A DNA stretch of 58,943 bases from DASRDE01 sp035652755 (lineage in GTDB: Bacteria > Vulcanimicrobiota > Vulcanimicrobiia > Vulcanimicrobiales > Vulcanimicrobiaceae), in the NCBI GenBank assembly GCA_035652755.1, contig DASRDE010000192.1, forward strand, positions 1 to 58,943, read 5' to 3'. Below are positions 25,535 through 34,520 of this stretch, piece after piece; the stretch's first letter is position 1; each line of letters begins with the position of its first letter. The notes under the pieces were generated by a model that made no database searches, had not been told where the DNA came from, and worked only from the letters and a program-made list of their open reading frames with translations. Position numbers and translations under genes: made by a program.

Positions 25535-26602
25535 CTAGTCAGCTGCCGCGCTTGCGGCGCGTGCGAATAGACTCTGCTGCTTGGGTTCGCCGGAATGCAG
25601 CGAAGCGACGCGCGTTCCGAGCAGCCGCACCGGCGCGCCGTTCAATTCGGCGCGCCGCAGCGAGTACACTGCAGCGGCATAGATCCGGCGCGCGTCGTCG
25701 GTGGGTTCGGCCAGATTCGTCTGCCGGACGATGGTTTTAAAGTCGGCGCGCCTGATTTTGACGCCGATCGTGCAGGCACTCAAGCCCTCGCGCTGGAGTT
25801 TCCCGGCGAGCTCCACTGCCTGTTCTTTGAGCACCTCGCGCAGCCGGCGTTCCTCCCGCACGTCGTATTCGAAGGTTTCCTCGCTCGAAATGGATTTGGT
25901 TTCGCGCTGGGCCTCCACGGGCCGGCGATCGATCCCGCGCGCCAACTCGCGCAACTCGACGCCCCAGGAGCCGAAGATGGCGCGCGCATTCGCGTCGTCG
26001 AGCGCGGCGACGTCGCCGATCGTGCTGATGCCGCGCTCGAGCAGACGCTGCTGCGTCTTGGGTCCGATGCCCCACAAACGTCCGACCGGCATCGGCGCAA
26101 GGAACGCCGCTTCGGCACCCGCTTCCAGACCCTGCAATCCGTCGGGCTTGCACGAGTCCGAGAGAATCTTTGCCACCATCTTGCCGCCGGCCACGCCCGC
26201 GCTTACGGTCAGCCCGACTTCATCGAAGATCTCGCGCCGGATCGTGCGCGCAAGGTCCATCGCTTCTTCCAGCGCCGCGCCGGCAAAGTCGACGAACGCC
26301 TCGTCCATCGAGAGTCCCTCGACCCTATGGCCGCGCCGCGCGAAAATCTCGAAGATGCGGTGCGACGTCTCGCGGTACTTCTGCATGTTCGGAGGCACGA
26401 CGATCAGCTGCGGACATGCCAGCAAGGCTTTGTACAGCGGTACGGCCGACTTGACTCCAAAGGGACGCGCTTCGTATGACGCCGTAAGCACGACGGCTCT
26501 GCGGCTTCGGCCTGCGACGGCGATCGGTTTTCCGCGCAGCGACGGATTGTCCCGGATCTCGACGCTTGCGTAGAACGCATCGACGTCAAAGTGAGCGATC
26601 AT
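25535..26602 (-). CDS. dinB: DNA polymerase IV (Y-family, translesion)
   Basis: 355 aa. Catalytic acids are visible as Asp6 and Asp8 region (HFDVDAFYASVE) and Asp100-Glu101 (LSMDEAFVDF). VLTASYEARPFGVKSAVP and the finger region YRETSHRIFEIF follow the family, and SAGVAGGKMVAKILSDSCKPDGL with the thumb GIGPKTQQRLLERGI complete it. The C-terminus has KQQSLF (residues 341-346), a likely sliding-clamp binding motif. Located 23 bp from nfo, in a repair cluster with the opposite-strand nuclease/helicase. I see no LexA-type palindrome upstream. Confidence 0.96.
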   Translation of the reverse strand: MIAHFDVDAFYASVEIRDNPSLRGKPIAVAGRSRRAVVLTASYEARPFGVKSAVPLYKALLACPQLIVVPPNMQKYRETSHRIFEIFARRGHRVEGLSMDEAFVDFAGAALEEAMDLARTIRREIFDEVGLTVSAGVAGGKMVAKILSDSCKPDGLQGLEAGAEAAFLAPMPVGRLWGIGPKTQQRLLERGISTIGDVAALDDANARAIFGSWGVELRELARGIDRRPVEAQRETKSISSEETFEYDVREERRLREVLKEQAVELAGKLQREGLSACTIGVKIRRADFKTIVRQTNLAEPTDDARRIYAAAVYSLRRAELNGAPVRLLGTRVASLHSGEPKQQSLFARAASAAAD

Positions 26603-26625
26603 CGCTCCCCCGCTGCTGCATCTTC

Positions 26626-27480
26626 CTACTCTACATCGTGGCCCGCGCCGCGGAAAATCGCGCGGATCGCTTCGACGTTGCGCAGGTCGTCCGCTTCTTC
26701 ACCGGGCGTTTCGAGGATGGCGGTCTTGCCGCGCAGTTCGGGCCGAAGCGCCAGCGCGCGAAAGCCCTCGAAGCCGATATTGCCGTCGCCGATGTGGTGG
26801 TGGCGGTCGCGATTGCCGCCAAGCGGCACCTGCGTGTCGTTGAAATGGAACATATGGATGCGATCCCATCCGATGCGTTCGGCTGCTTCGCTCACGAACG
26901 CATCGACGCCGCGCGTCGAGTTGATTTCATAACCGGCCGCCCACGCGTGCGCGGTATCCAGGCAGACTCCGAGCTGCGGATGGTCGAGCGCCTTGACGAA
27001 CCGCCCGAGTTCCTCCAGCGTTCCGCCGCACAACGAGCCGGCGCCGGCCGAGTTCTCCATGACCAGATGCACACCCTCAGGAATATCCGCGAGCGCCTGT
27101 TCGAGAAGCCGGCAGGCCGAAACGAACCCGGTCTGCGGATCGCGGCTGCCGTACGAGCCCAGGTGCGTGTTGACGTACCGGATACCCGCTATTTGCGCGA
27201 CGGCCAAATCGTTCTTGAGCAGCGCCAGCGAGCCCGCGGCGATCTTCTCGTCCGCGCTGGCCAGATTGATGAGATACGGAGAATGAATGACGCACGGATC
27301 GATGCCCGCCTCCAAGCGCGCGGTGCGGAATGCTTCCAAGGCCGGCCGGTTCGGCGGACTGGTCCTATAGCTGCGCGGATTGGTCGAGAAAATTTGCACC
27401 GCGCGGCAATTCACGCGCTTGGCGTACTCCAGGGCGGCGACGTATCCGGCGCCCACCCGCACGTGAACTCCGATGCGCAT
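26626..27480 (-). CDS. nfo: Endonuclease IV (AP endonuclease)
   Basis: 284 aa from ATG 27480 (MRIGVHVRVGAGYVAAL); an upstream extension is antisense and rejected. Zn-dependent hydrolase of abasic sites. IFSTNPRSYR, VIHSPYLINLAS (His), the YVNTHLGSYG motif (His), LVMENSAGAGS (Glu), VCLDTAHAWAAGY (Asp, His), IHMFHFNDTQVPLGGNRDRHHHIGDGNIG (His, Asp, His) and ILETPGEE (Glu) give the full three-zinc site. It follows the methyltransferase gene by 2 bp and precedes dinB. Confidence 0.96.
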   Translation of the reverse strand: MRIGVHVRVGAGYVAALEYAKRVNCRAVQIFSTNPRSYRTSPPNRPALEAFRTARLEAGIDPCVIHSPYLINLASADEKIAAGSLALLKNDLAVAQIAGIRYVNTHLGSYGSRDPQTGFVSACRLLEQALADIPEGVHLVMENSAGAGSLCGGTLEELGRFVKALDHPQLGVCLDTAHAWAAGYEINSTRGVDAFVSEAAERIGWDRIHMFHFNDTQVPLGGNRDRHHHIGDGNIGFEGFRALALRPELRGKTAILETPGEEADDLRNVEAIRAIFRGAGHDVE

Positions 27481-27482
27481 GC

Positions 27483-28157
27483 TTACGGCTTGCGCGCTAA
27501 ATACAGAAAGTGAACGTACGCCGGCGCCAGCCGCGGATTCCCGTGGCCGAAACGTTCCTGCAGCCGCGCCTGCAGTTCGTTCAAATAGCGATCGGCGTTC
27601 TCTCCCAGGATGGTACGCACGCGAGGGTTCGATCGCTCTTCGGCGACGTATTGCGCGAGCGTCGCACTCGTGCGCCACGGAATCACGCGCAGCGTTTGCT
27701 CGGCGAACGGCGAGGCATAAAACTCTTTGAAGCCGGACGTGAACTCGGCGACGGGCGGTACGCCCAGTGCTTTGAACGTGTCCTCGCGCAACGCGGTCAG
27801 CTGATCGGTGGCCGCCAATTGCCGCCACCAGACGGCTGCGACGCCGCCGCGCCGCAAGACGCGATACATCTCCGAAAGCGTGCGCGCGCGGTCGACCGAG
27901 TCGAAGGTTTGCGCGCTAATCGCAACGTCGAACCGTTCGTCCGGAAACGGCAAAGCCGACGCCTTTGACGCATCGACTCGCTGGACCGTAAAGCCGTTTT
28001 CCGCGAACGGCGAGCTGGCTGCCTCGCCGGAGCCGACGTCTAAGACGCTCCCGCCCTTGCGAACGCCGAAAGACCAGACGGTCTCGTAGAGTTCGGGCGC
28101 GTAGCCGATCTCGCGCGCGGCGCCTTCACTGGCCGCAGCGGTACCGGAATCCGTCAC
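27483..28157 (-). CDS. SAM-dependent methyltransferase, class I
   Basis: 224 aa, GTG start overlapping the scpB stop (GTGA). GGSVLDVGSGEAASSPF is the SAM-binding motif I; VQRVDAS motif II-like; FDVAISAQTFDSVDR motif III, and VLRRGGVAAVWW follows, as in the UbiE/Methyltransf_11 group. The substrate cannot be told. Position between scpB and nfo is the only context and gives no clear clue. Confidence 0.85.
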   Translation of the reverse strand: MTDSGTAAASEGAAREIGYAPELYETVWSFGVRKGGSVLDVGSGEAASSPFAENGFTVQRVDASKASALPFPDERFDVAISAQTFDSVDRARTLSEMYRVLRRGGVAAVWWRQLAATDQLTALREDTFKALGVPPVAEFTSGFKEFYASPFAEQTLRVIPWRTSATLAQYVAEERSNPRVRTILGENADRYLNELQARLQERFGHGNPRLAPAYVHFLYLARKP

Positions 28158-28804
28158 GGTGCCTCTTCGGCCTGCGGCGGCGCGTTCGCGGCCAGGTTCG
28201 CGGTCAGCAGATCCAATTCGAGCGGCTGCCCGGCTTCGAGCTCCATCGGAGGCAAATCGTCCACCGAGCGCAGGCCGAATGCTTCGAGAAACTCGGGCGT
28301 GGTCTTATAAAGCATCGGGCGGCCTACGACGTCTTTGCGTCCGGCCTCGGCGATAAAGCCGCGATCCAGCAGCGTGGAGATGACGCTGTCCGAAGCGACG
28401 CCGCGAATCGATTCGATCTCGCCCCTGGTTACCGGCTGCATGTACGCCACGATGGCGAGCGTTTCAAGCGCGGGCGTCGACAGGTTTGATTTCGGCGGCA
28501 GAAGATAAGCTTCGACGACGTCCCGCGCGGACGGGGCGCTGGCAAAGCGGTAGCCTCCGGCGATCTCGCGCAGCACGACGCCGCGACCGGCGTAAGCGGC
28601 CTCGATTCGGGCGAGCGCGGAAGCGACGTTCACTTCGCTCTCGTGCGTGAGCTGAGCGATGCGTTTGATCGAGAGCGCTTCTCCCGCCACAAAAAGCAGC
28701 GCTTCGATCGGTACGCGCAGGCGCTCGATCTCGGCATCGTGCTCGCCGTCGTCCTGGGCGGGCGTCTCGCCTTTGGTCACAAGAAATTCTTCGGTCGTGC
28801 TCAT
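28154..28804 (-). CDS. scpB: Segregation and condensation protein B
   Basis: 216 aa from ATG 28804, overlapping the scpA stop (ATGA); a longer frame exists but lies inside scpA. Subunit of the SMC-ScpAB condensin. After a 30-residue acidic lead the two winged helices follow: IEALLFVAGEALSIKRIAQLT, GVVLREIAGGYRFAS, then LSTPALETLAIVAYMQPVTRGEIESIRGV, FIAEAGRKDVVGRPMLYKTTPEFLEAFGL. The tail is acidic and Ala/Leu-rich. smc is not in the window. Confidence 0.95.
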   Translation of the reverse strand: MSTTEEFLVTKGETPAQDDGEHDAEIERLRVPIEALLFVAGEALSIKRIAQLTHESEVNVASALARIEAAYAGRGVVLREIAGGYRFASAPSARDVVEAYLLPPKSNLSTPALETLAIVAYMQPVTRGEIESIRGVASDSVISTLLDRGFIAEAGRKDVVGRPMLYKTTPEFLEAFGLRSVDDLPPMELEAGQPLELDLLTANLAANAPPQAEEAP

Positions 28805-29562
28805 GTCAGTAGTGTGAAGATGCGAATGTCGTCGAAAAGCTCCGGCTGGTCGTACCCGACGCGACGGCGCCGTATCAGTTCCAGAATTGCCAGGAAGGTT
28901 ACGATGATCGAGTCCCGCGTCATCCCCAGCTCGCGGCAAAGGTTGGAGAAATGCGCCTGGCCATCCTCGCGAATCCGCCGAACGATGTAATCCATGGTGG
29001 CCATCAGCGAGAGGCGCTCGCGCGCGATGGTGCGCTTTTCCGGACGCGCGTTGCGGAGCATGGCGACGAACGCACGCGTGAGCCTCTCGGGATCCACGCG
29101 ATACCTTTGGCGCAGCTCGCTCACCGGATCGCCCGCGTCCCGAAAATGGAAGGATGAGGCCTCGAGCTGCCGCGCACGAAGTTGCTCCCCCACCTCGCGG
29201 TATTTCGAGTAGGCGATCAGCCGTTGGCGCAGCCGTTCCTCGACCTGCTCGGGCGTCTCGGCTTCTTCGTCGGTGAACTCGCTCGGAATGGGCGGCAGCA
29301 GCGCTTTGGACTTGAGAAAGACGAGCGTCGCCGCGATGACCAGGTACTCGGCGGCGATCTCGACGTCGAGCGCTTCCATCATCGAGACGTATTCGAGGTA
29401 TTGCTCGGCGACCGCGGCCAGCGGCACTGTCGCAATGTCGAGCTGGCGCTCTTTGACCAGGCTCAGGAGCAAATCGAGGGGGCCGTCGAAGACCTCGACG
29501 CTGACGCGGAGCGCGCGCTCGTTTTGATGACTCTCGCCGGCTAGGGTATCGGTCGACGTCAA
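28801..29562 (-). CDS. scpA: Segregation and condensation protein A (kleisin)
   Basis: 253 aa, TTG start overlapping the NUDIX stop (TTGA). Kleisin subunit bridging SMC heads. VEVFDGPLDLLLSLVKERQLDIATVPLAAVAEQYLEYV is the conserved N-terminal block; AAEYLVIAATLVFLKSKALLP follows, and the C-terminal winged helix includes VTFLAILELIRRRRVGYDQPELFDDI. Translationally coupled with scpB as in most genomes. Confidence 0.95.
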   Translation of the reverse strand: MTSTDTLAGESHQNERALRVSVEVFDGPLDLLLSLVKERQLDIATVPLAAVAEQYLEYVSMMEALDVEIAAEYLVIAATLVFLKSKALLPPIPSEFTDEEAETPEQVEERLRQRLIAYSKYREVGEQLRARQLEASSFHFRDAGDPVSELRQRYRVDPERLTRAFVAMLRNARPEKRTIARERLSLMATMDYIVRRIREDGQAHFSNLCRELGMTRDSIIVTFLAILELIRRRRVGYDQPELFDDIRIFTLLT

Positions 29563-30038
29563 GACGTTCTCTGTTCGGCCGTCCTCGCGACGATGGGCAC
29601 GTCGCCGAATGCTGTAGGATTCGCAGTCAAATAATCGAGTCCCAAATCGATCAGCCGCTTTTCGTTCACGTACTTGAGCGCCTTCTTGGCGGCCATCACG
29701 TCGAACCAGCGGGCCTCGTCGACCTCGTGATCGTGGTTTGCGGTGTCGCCCGAGAGGTAGCGCATCAAGTAGAACGTGACCGACTTCTTGTGCTTGGCGC
29801 GATTGAGATAGAACCAGTACGAGATATCGCTGAGTTTGGTGATGATCTCGGCCCAGCAGCCGGTCTCCTCACGCACTTCGCGCAGGGCGGCCTGTTCGTG
29901 GGATTCCTTGGCTTCTACATGGCCTTTGGGCAGCGTCCAAACGCGCGGCGTGCCGCGTCCGATGAGCAAAGCATCGTACGTCGACTCGTGCCGGCGCAGC
30001 ACGAGCCCGCCTGCCGAAACCTCGTATTTGATCCGCAT
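29559..30038 (-). CDS. NUDIX hydrolase
   Basis: 159 aa. The NUDIX box is complete at residues 39-61: Gly-His-Val-Glu-Ala-Lys-Glu, then AALREVREETG. The protein opens with the SAGGLVLRRH strand common to MutT-like members of the diadenosine polyphosphate hydrolase type, and WTLPKGHVE supports that branch. Substrate may be Ap4A or a nucleoside diphosphate derivative. It heads the scpA-scpB-methyltransferase-nfo-dinB run. ATG 30038 with AGGGG upstream. Confidence 0.9.
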   Translation of the reverse strand: MRIKYEVSAGGLVLRRHESTYDALLIGRGTPRVWTLPKGHVEAKESHEQAALREVREETGCWAEIITKLSDISYWFYLNRAKHKKSVTFYLMRYLSGDTANHDHEVDEARWFDVMAAKKALKYVNEKRLIDLGLDYLTANPTAFGDVPIVARTAEQRTS

Positions 30039-30042
30039 CTCA

Positions 30043-30164
30043 AAGCCCCTAAAGGACCGGAAAGGCGCCCCGGCTCGGGTCGCCTCCTGTTACTTCGATT
30101 ATACCGGACCGGCCCAAGAAGCGGCTGCGGCAAAGGCCCAATCCCGGGGTGACTTTAGGGGCTT
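30043..30164. repeat. 12-bp perfect inverted repeat flanking the NUDIX promoter region
   Basis: AAGCCCCTAAAG at 30043-30054 is exactly inverted at 30153-30164 (CTTTAGGGGCTT), enclosing 98 bp. The left arm covers the ribosome binding site of the NUDIX gene and the right arm covers the stop codon of the prepilin gene. It might form a long hairpin in a read-through transcript and hide the NUDIX ribosome binding site, or be a protein site. No further homology is seen between the flanks. Confidence 0.5.
30098..30103 (-). promoter_or_regulatory. TATAAT -10 element upstream of the NUDIX-scpAB operon
   Basis: On the minus strand a perfect TATAAT lies 60 bp upstream of the NUDIX start codon. No convincing -35 hexamer is visible at 16-18 bp. 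The resulting 5' leader would contain AGGAGG-like and GGGGC-rich stretches and one arm of the 12-bp inverted repeat. Confidence 0.4.
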
Positions 30165-30661
30165 CCCTGAGGGGCGTTGCAAGCGAGCTGCCGGACTACG
30201 GCCGCGCGCGGATCGGTGAACGTCACGGTCCAGGCGCCGGCCGCGGGGCAGGGCGGCTCCGTCGCCATCGGCGCGGGGGTTTGGCCTTGAAAGGACGCGC
30301 CGGTCACTCGCCCCTCGCCGTCGACCAAGAGCGCGAACGGCCCCGAGCCTAGGCTGACCTCTGCGGCTTGGGCGCCCGCCGTCGAGAGCGGCGCCAAGGG
30401 GGCCGGCGCGAGCGCGCCCGCGGCCGTCGGGCGCCCGGAATACACGGCGATCCGGCCGGCCGATACGGTCAGCGTTGCGCCGTTCGGGTTTTGCGCAGCG
30501 AGCGCGCGCGCATAGTCCAGGGCCGCATCGAACTGCGCGGCAGCCGAACGCGCACCGAGCGGGTGCACGGAAGCCGAAAGCCCGAAGCCCGCAGCCACGA
30601 GCAGCGATACGATCGCCGCCGACACGAGCACTTCGACGAGTGTAAAACCGCGCTGACCCAT
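30155..30661 (-). CDS. Type IV pilin-like protein (GspH/FimT type), prepilin signal
   Basis: 168 aa. MGQRGFTLVEVLVSAAIVSLLVAAGFGL is a type III (prepilin) signal: cleavage after Gly5, Phe at +1, Glu at +5, then a hydrophobic helix. The rest is Ala/Pro-rich, with a small beta domain and cysteines at about 137 and 162 that could form a C-terminal disulfide loop as in minor pilins. No pilus assembly gene (pilB, pilC, pilD) lies in this window, so it is an isolated pseudopilin. ATG 30661. Confidence 0.82.
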   Translation of the reverse strand: MGQRGFTLVEVLVSAAIVSLLVAAGFGLSASVHPLGARSAAAQFDAALDYARALAAQNPNGATLTVSAGRIAVYSGRPTAAGALAPAPLAPLSTAGAQAAEVSLGSGPFALLVDGEGRVTGASFQGQTPAPMATEPPCPAAGAWTVTFTDPRAAVVRQLACNAPQGSP

Positions 30662-30689
30662 GCGGGCGTTAGTGCCCGCGCGCTAAGCG

Positions 30690-31646
30690 TTACCGGTCGC
30701 GGGGGTCGATCGCGACGCCGTAGGCGCCTGCTGCGGCGCCCGAAGTGTCTTTATATAGCAACGTGCCGGCCGGATACGAATACACGTAGACGCCGCCGTC
30801 GTTGTTGCCGCTTCCGTAGTCGGCAACGAAGAGCCGGCCTTCTTTTCGGCTGAGGGCAACCATGAAGGGCTGAAACGGCCCGGTCAACGTCAACTTCGGT
30901 TTGGTGCTTCCCGGCGCAAACACTTCGACTGACGAGCCCGGATTCGGAGCATTGCTCACGGCAACGATTAAATCTCCGTTTCGATCCAGCGCGAGGCCGT
31001 GCGGATTTCCGCTGAACGGGATGCCCAGATTCTTTCCGCGCGTGGCGCCCGGCGCATATTCGTAGACAGCGCCCGACGTTTGGTTCACGTAACTGACGTA
31101 TGCGTTACCGTTCGCGTCGGCGGCCACGGCGACGGGAGAATCACCGGCGGGTGCTTGCAGCGTGCGCGACGGATGCAGCGACCCCGGGGCGTACACAGTG
31201 ACTGCTGAAACGAGATTCGCCACGTACACCGTGCCGTCGGGGGCGACGGCAACGTCCGTCGGCGTTTGAACGCCGTCTTTGTACGACCGAATAACGCTCG
31301 AGCCGCCGCGCGCGTAGACCGTGACGGTCCAGAACACGTGACCCTTGACGCCTTGGCCGGCATTGTCGGCAACGTACAGATTGCCCGCTGCGTCGATCGC
31401 CATACCCGTTGGAGCCAGAACGCCCGCCGTGATGCGGTTGACCGGGTTGGGATTCTGGACGAACGCCGGGTACGCGTCGACTTCGTTCGTGTTGGGCCCG
31501 GCAGCATAAAGCAGCGGCGTAAAGCTCGGCGCCGTTCGTTCTGACGAAAGGATCGCGGGCGAAACGCCGCCGGCAAGATTGGAGCTGCCGCATCCCGCGA
31601 GCGCGGCAGCGGCCACTGCGGTAAGGACGCGCGCGCGAAACCGCAT
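30690..31646 (-). CDS. NHL-repeat beta-propeller lipoprotein
   Basis: 318 aa from ATG 31646, overlapping the gcvPB stop by ATGA. Lipobox LAGC at residues 15-18 (AAAALAGCGSS), so an exported lipid-anchored protein. Blades repeat as GMAIDAAGNLYVADNAG, DVAVAPDGTVYVANL, AVAADANGNAYVSYV, GLALDRNGDLIVAVS and FMVALSRKEGRLFVADYG. This is an SMP30/NHL-like six-bladed propeller without evident catalytic residues. Co-location with the glycine cleavage genes probably reflects only transcription read-through. Confidence 0.8.
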   Translation of the reverse strand: MRFRARVLTAVAAAALAGCGSSNLAGGVSPAILSSERTAPSFTPLLYAAGPNTNEVDAYPAFVQNPNPVNRITAGVLAPTGMAIDAAGNLYVADNAGQGVKGHVFWTVTVYARGGSSVIRSYKDGVQTPTDVAVAPDGTVYVANLVSAVTVYAPGSLHPSRTLQAPAGDSPVAVAADANGNAYVSYVNQTSGAVYEYAPGATRGKNLGIPFSGNPHGLALDRNGDLIVAVSNAPNPGSSVEVFAPGSTKPKLTLTGPFQPFMVALSRKEGRLFVADYGSGNNDGGVYVYSYPAGTLLYKDTSGAAAGAYGVAIDPRDR

Positions 31647-33148
31647 CACGCCGGTTCCCAGCGAAGGTCGGGTTTGCGCGCTGCGAGCGTCTCGTCCAGG
31701 CGTCCGACGACGGTATATTGCGGCGCGGCCAGCACGGCATCGGGATTGGACTTGGCTTCCTGAACGATATCGCGCAGCGCCTCCACGAACGTATCGAGCG
31801 TTTCCTTCGATTCGGTTTCGGTCGGTTCTATCATCAGACACTCCGGCACGATCAGCGGAAAGTACATCGTGGGCGCCATAAAGCCGCGGTCCAGCAATGC
31901 TTTGGCGAGGTCGAGCGCGCGTACGCCCGTCTCCTTCTTCAACTCTTGAGCCGAAGCGACGAACTCGTGGCGGCAGACTTCATCGTACGGCGTTTCCAGA
32001 AAGTCGCGCACCTTGACGCGGACGTAGTTCGCGTTGAGGACGGCGAGCTGCGAAACCTTCGTCAGACCCTCGGCACCGTTCGCGTAAATATACGCGAGCG
32101 CGCGAACCGCGTGAGCGAAGTTGGACCAAAACGAGCGCATCGGACCGATCGTCTTGGGCACGTCGAAATCCAAGTAAAACTCCAAACGATCGCTGGGCGC
32201 AGCTCCGTCGCGCGCGGGTTGCCTCTCGCGCGCGCGAACGTACGGGACGGGAAGAAAGTCGACCAGATGCGGCGCGACACCCAGCGGCCCGTGTCCGGCG
32301 CCCCCGCCGCCGTGGGGAATCGTGAACGTTTTATGCGTATTGAGGTGCATCAGATCGAAGCCCATGTCGCCCGGACGTGCATTGCCCATGAGCGCGTTGG
32401 CGTTGGCGCCGTCGTAGTACATTAATCCGCCCGCCCGGTGTACCGCGCGCGCGATCTCCGCGATATGATCCTCAAAGAGGCCCAGCGTATTGGGATTGGT
32501 CATCATGCAGACGGCCGTATCGCTGCCCAATACTTCTTCCAGCGCTCCGACGCCCACGCGCCCCCGCTCGTCGCTGCGCAGCGAGATGACCTTGAAGCCG
32601 CACATCGCCGCCGAAGCGGGGTTGGTGCCGTGCGCGGTATCCGGGACGATGACTTTGTCGCGCCGGCTTTCCCCGCGATCGCGGAAATACGCCTTTGCGA
32701 CCAGCAGCGCCGCCAGTTCCGCGTGCGCACCGGCCGACGGATTGAGCGAGAACGCGGCCATGCCGAAGAGCGAGCACAGACTGCGCTCGAGCTCCCACAT
32801 GATCTGCAGCGCGCCTTGCGCCAGTTCGTCGGGCGTGTAGGGGTGAAGATCGCGCAATGCCGGCAGAGATGCCATCGCATCGTTCACGCGCGGGTTGTAC
32901 TTCATCGTACACGATCCCAGCGGATAAAAGCCGACGTCGATGCCGAACGTGCGCTGCGAAAGCCGCGTGTAATGGCGTACGACGTCCAGTTCGCTGTTGT
33001 CCGGAAGGGGCAAATCGTCGCGCAGCACGCCGGCAGGCAGAAAATCGGCCAGCGGAGCGCCGGGATCGACGTACCGGTTCGCGCGGCCGCGCTGCCCCAG
33101 CTCGAAGATGACGGGCGACGCGGTGTGATCAGACGCGAGCCGGGACAT
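31646..33148 (-). CDS. gcvPB: Glycine dehydrogenase (decarboxylating) subunit 2
   Basis: 500 aa from ATG 33148 (MSRLASDHTASPVIFELGQ), overlapping gcvPA by 20 bp. P-protein of the glycine cleavage system, C-terminal half as a separate chain. LGSCTMKYNPRVND, SLNPSAGAHAELAALL, VPDTAHGTNPASAAMCGF, MMTNPNTLGLFE and the PLP-lysine motif LNTHKTFTIPHGGGGAG are present. It decarboxylates glycine and passes the aminomethyl group to GcvH. Two-subunit P-protein is the form common in Terrabacteria and archaea. Confidence 0.97.
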   Translation of the reverse strand: MSRLASDHTASPVIFELGQRGRANRYVDPGAPLADFLPAGVLRDDLPLPDNSELDVVRHYTRLSQRTFGIDVGFYPLGSCTMKYNPRVNDAMASLPALRDLHPYTPDELAQGALQIMWELERSLCSLFGMAAFSLNPSAGAHAELAALLVAKAYFRDRGESRRDKVIVPDTAHGTNPASAAMCGFKVISLRSDERGRVGVGALEEVLGSDTAVCMMTNPNTLGLFEDHIAEIARAVHRAGGLMYYDGANANALMGNARPGDMGFDLMHLNTHKTFTIPHGGGGAGHGPLGVAPHLVDFLPVPYVRARERQPARDGAAPSDRLEFYLDFDVPKTIGPMRSFWSNFAHAVRALAYIYANGAEGLTKVSQLAVLNANYVRVKVRDFLETPYDEVCRHEFVASAQELKKETGVRALDLAKALLDRGFMAPTMYFPLIVPECLMIEPTETESKETLDTFVEALRDIVQEAKSNPDAVLAAPQYTVVGRLDETLAARKPDLRWEPA

Positions 33149-34490
33149 TCGCCACCTCGCCAAGAGCCGTACAGAGCCGTTCGATATCGCTGCTCGACGT
33201 GAGCTCGGTCGCGCACATCAAGATGCAATCGTTCATGTCGGGATAGAATCGCCCGAGATCGATGCCGCCGAGCACGCCGCGTTCGCGCAGCGCACTCAAC
33301 ACAGCGGCCGCGGGCTGGTGCACGTTCACGACGATCTCGTTGAAGAACGGCGCGTCGAACTGCAGCGAACACCCCGGGGTCGAGCTCACGCGCGAAGCCA
33401 GTTCGCGCGAGCGCGCAAGGTTCGCGGACGCGACGTCGCGCAAGCCGGTCGCGCCCAGCAGGGCCAAGTACATGGTCGCGATCAGCGCGCAATGCGCCTG
33501 ATTCGTGCAGATGTTGGACGTCGCGCGCTCGCGGCGGATGTGCTGTTCGCGCGCTTGCAGCGTCAAGACGTACGCCTCGTTGCCGTGAACGTCGACGGTC
33601 TTTCCGACCAGGCGCCCGGGAATGCGCCGCAGGTGTTCTTTCGTGGAAGCGATGAAGCCGACGTACGGGCCGCCGAATGCGAGCGCGACGCCGAAGCTCT
33701 GCGCCTCTCCGGCCACGATATCGGCGCCCCACGAAGCCGGCGGGCGAAGCGCCGCCAGTGCGAGCGCTTCGGCGACGACGCCGATGCAGACCGTCCCGCT
33801 AGAGGTGAGCGCCGCCCGGAACGTATCGCCGGGCGATTCGATGTTGCCGAAGAAGTTCGGCGACTGCAGCGCAACGCACGCGTACGCCTTGCCCGCGAGC
33901 CGTTCCGCGATACCCGAAAGATCCGTCGTGCCGTCCTGCGCGACCGGCAACTCGTCGATCTCGACGTCCAGGCCGTCGCAATACGTCTTGAGCACGGCGC
34001 GGTAGTTCGGATGGATCGCGCCCGAAACGAGCACGCGCCTGCGCCCGTTTGCATTAATCGCCATGATCGCGGCCTCGGCCAGCGCCGTGGCGCCGTCGTA
34101 TACGGAGGCGTTCGCGATATCCAGCCCCGTGAGCATGCAGATGTACGTCTGCCACTCGTAGATCGCTTGCAGGTAGCCTTGCGAAACCTCGGCTTGATAC
34201 GGCGTGTAGGCCGTCAGGAATTCGCCGCGCATCGCCAGAGCGGTGATAGCGGGCGGCGCGTAGTGACGGTAGGCGCCGCCGCCCAAAAACGAAACGCACG
34301 ACGCGCCGGCGTTCTTGGAAGCGAAGTGCTCGAAACGCCGCACGATCTCCGATTCGGCCAGCGCCGGCACGACGTCCAGCCGTTCCTTGAGCGCCAGTTC
34401 GGGAGGAACTTCAAGCAACTTTTCCAGCGAAGGGACGCCGATGGCCTCGAGCATCTGCGCGATATCGCGCTCCGTGTGGGGCGTATACAT
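33129..34490 (-). CDS. gcvPA: Glycine dehydrogenase (decarboxylating) subunit 1
   Basis: 453 aa. MYTPHTERDIAQMLEAIGV at the N-terminus, SFLGGGAYRHYAPPAI, FLTAYTPYQAEVSQGYLQAIYEWQTYICMLTG and VYDGATALAEAA are diagnostic for the N-terminal half of P-protein. Partners with GcvPB. ATG 34490 is 30 bp after the gcvH stop. Confidence 0.97.
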   Translation of the reverse strand: MYTPHTERDIAQMLEAIGVPSLEKLLEVPPELALKERLDVVPALAESEIVRRFEHFASKNAGASCVSFLGGGAYRHYAPPAITALAMRGEFLTAYTPYQAEVSQGYLQAIYEWQTYICMLTGLDIANASVYDGATALAEAAIMAINANGRRRVLVSGAIHPNYRAVLKTYCDGLDVEIDELPVAQDGTTDLSGIAERLAGKAYACVALQSPNFFGNIESPGDTFRAALTSSGTVCIGVVAEALALAALRPPASWGADIVAGEAQSFGVALAFGGPYVGFIASTKEHLRRIPGRLVGKTVDVHGNEAYVLTLQAREQHIRRERATSNICTNQAHCALIATMYLALLGATGLRDVASANLARSRELASRVSSTPGCSLQFDAPFFNEIVVNVHQPAAAVLSALRERGVLGGIDLGRFYPDMNDCILMCATELTSSSDIERLCTALGEVANVPARV

Positions 34491-34520
34491 GTTAAACCTT
34501 CGGGCGCGCCGATCGAACGA

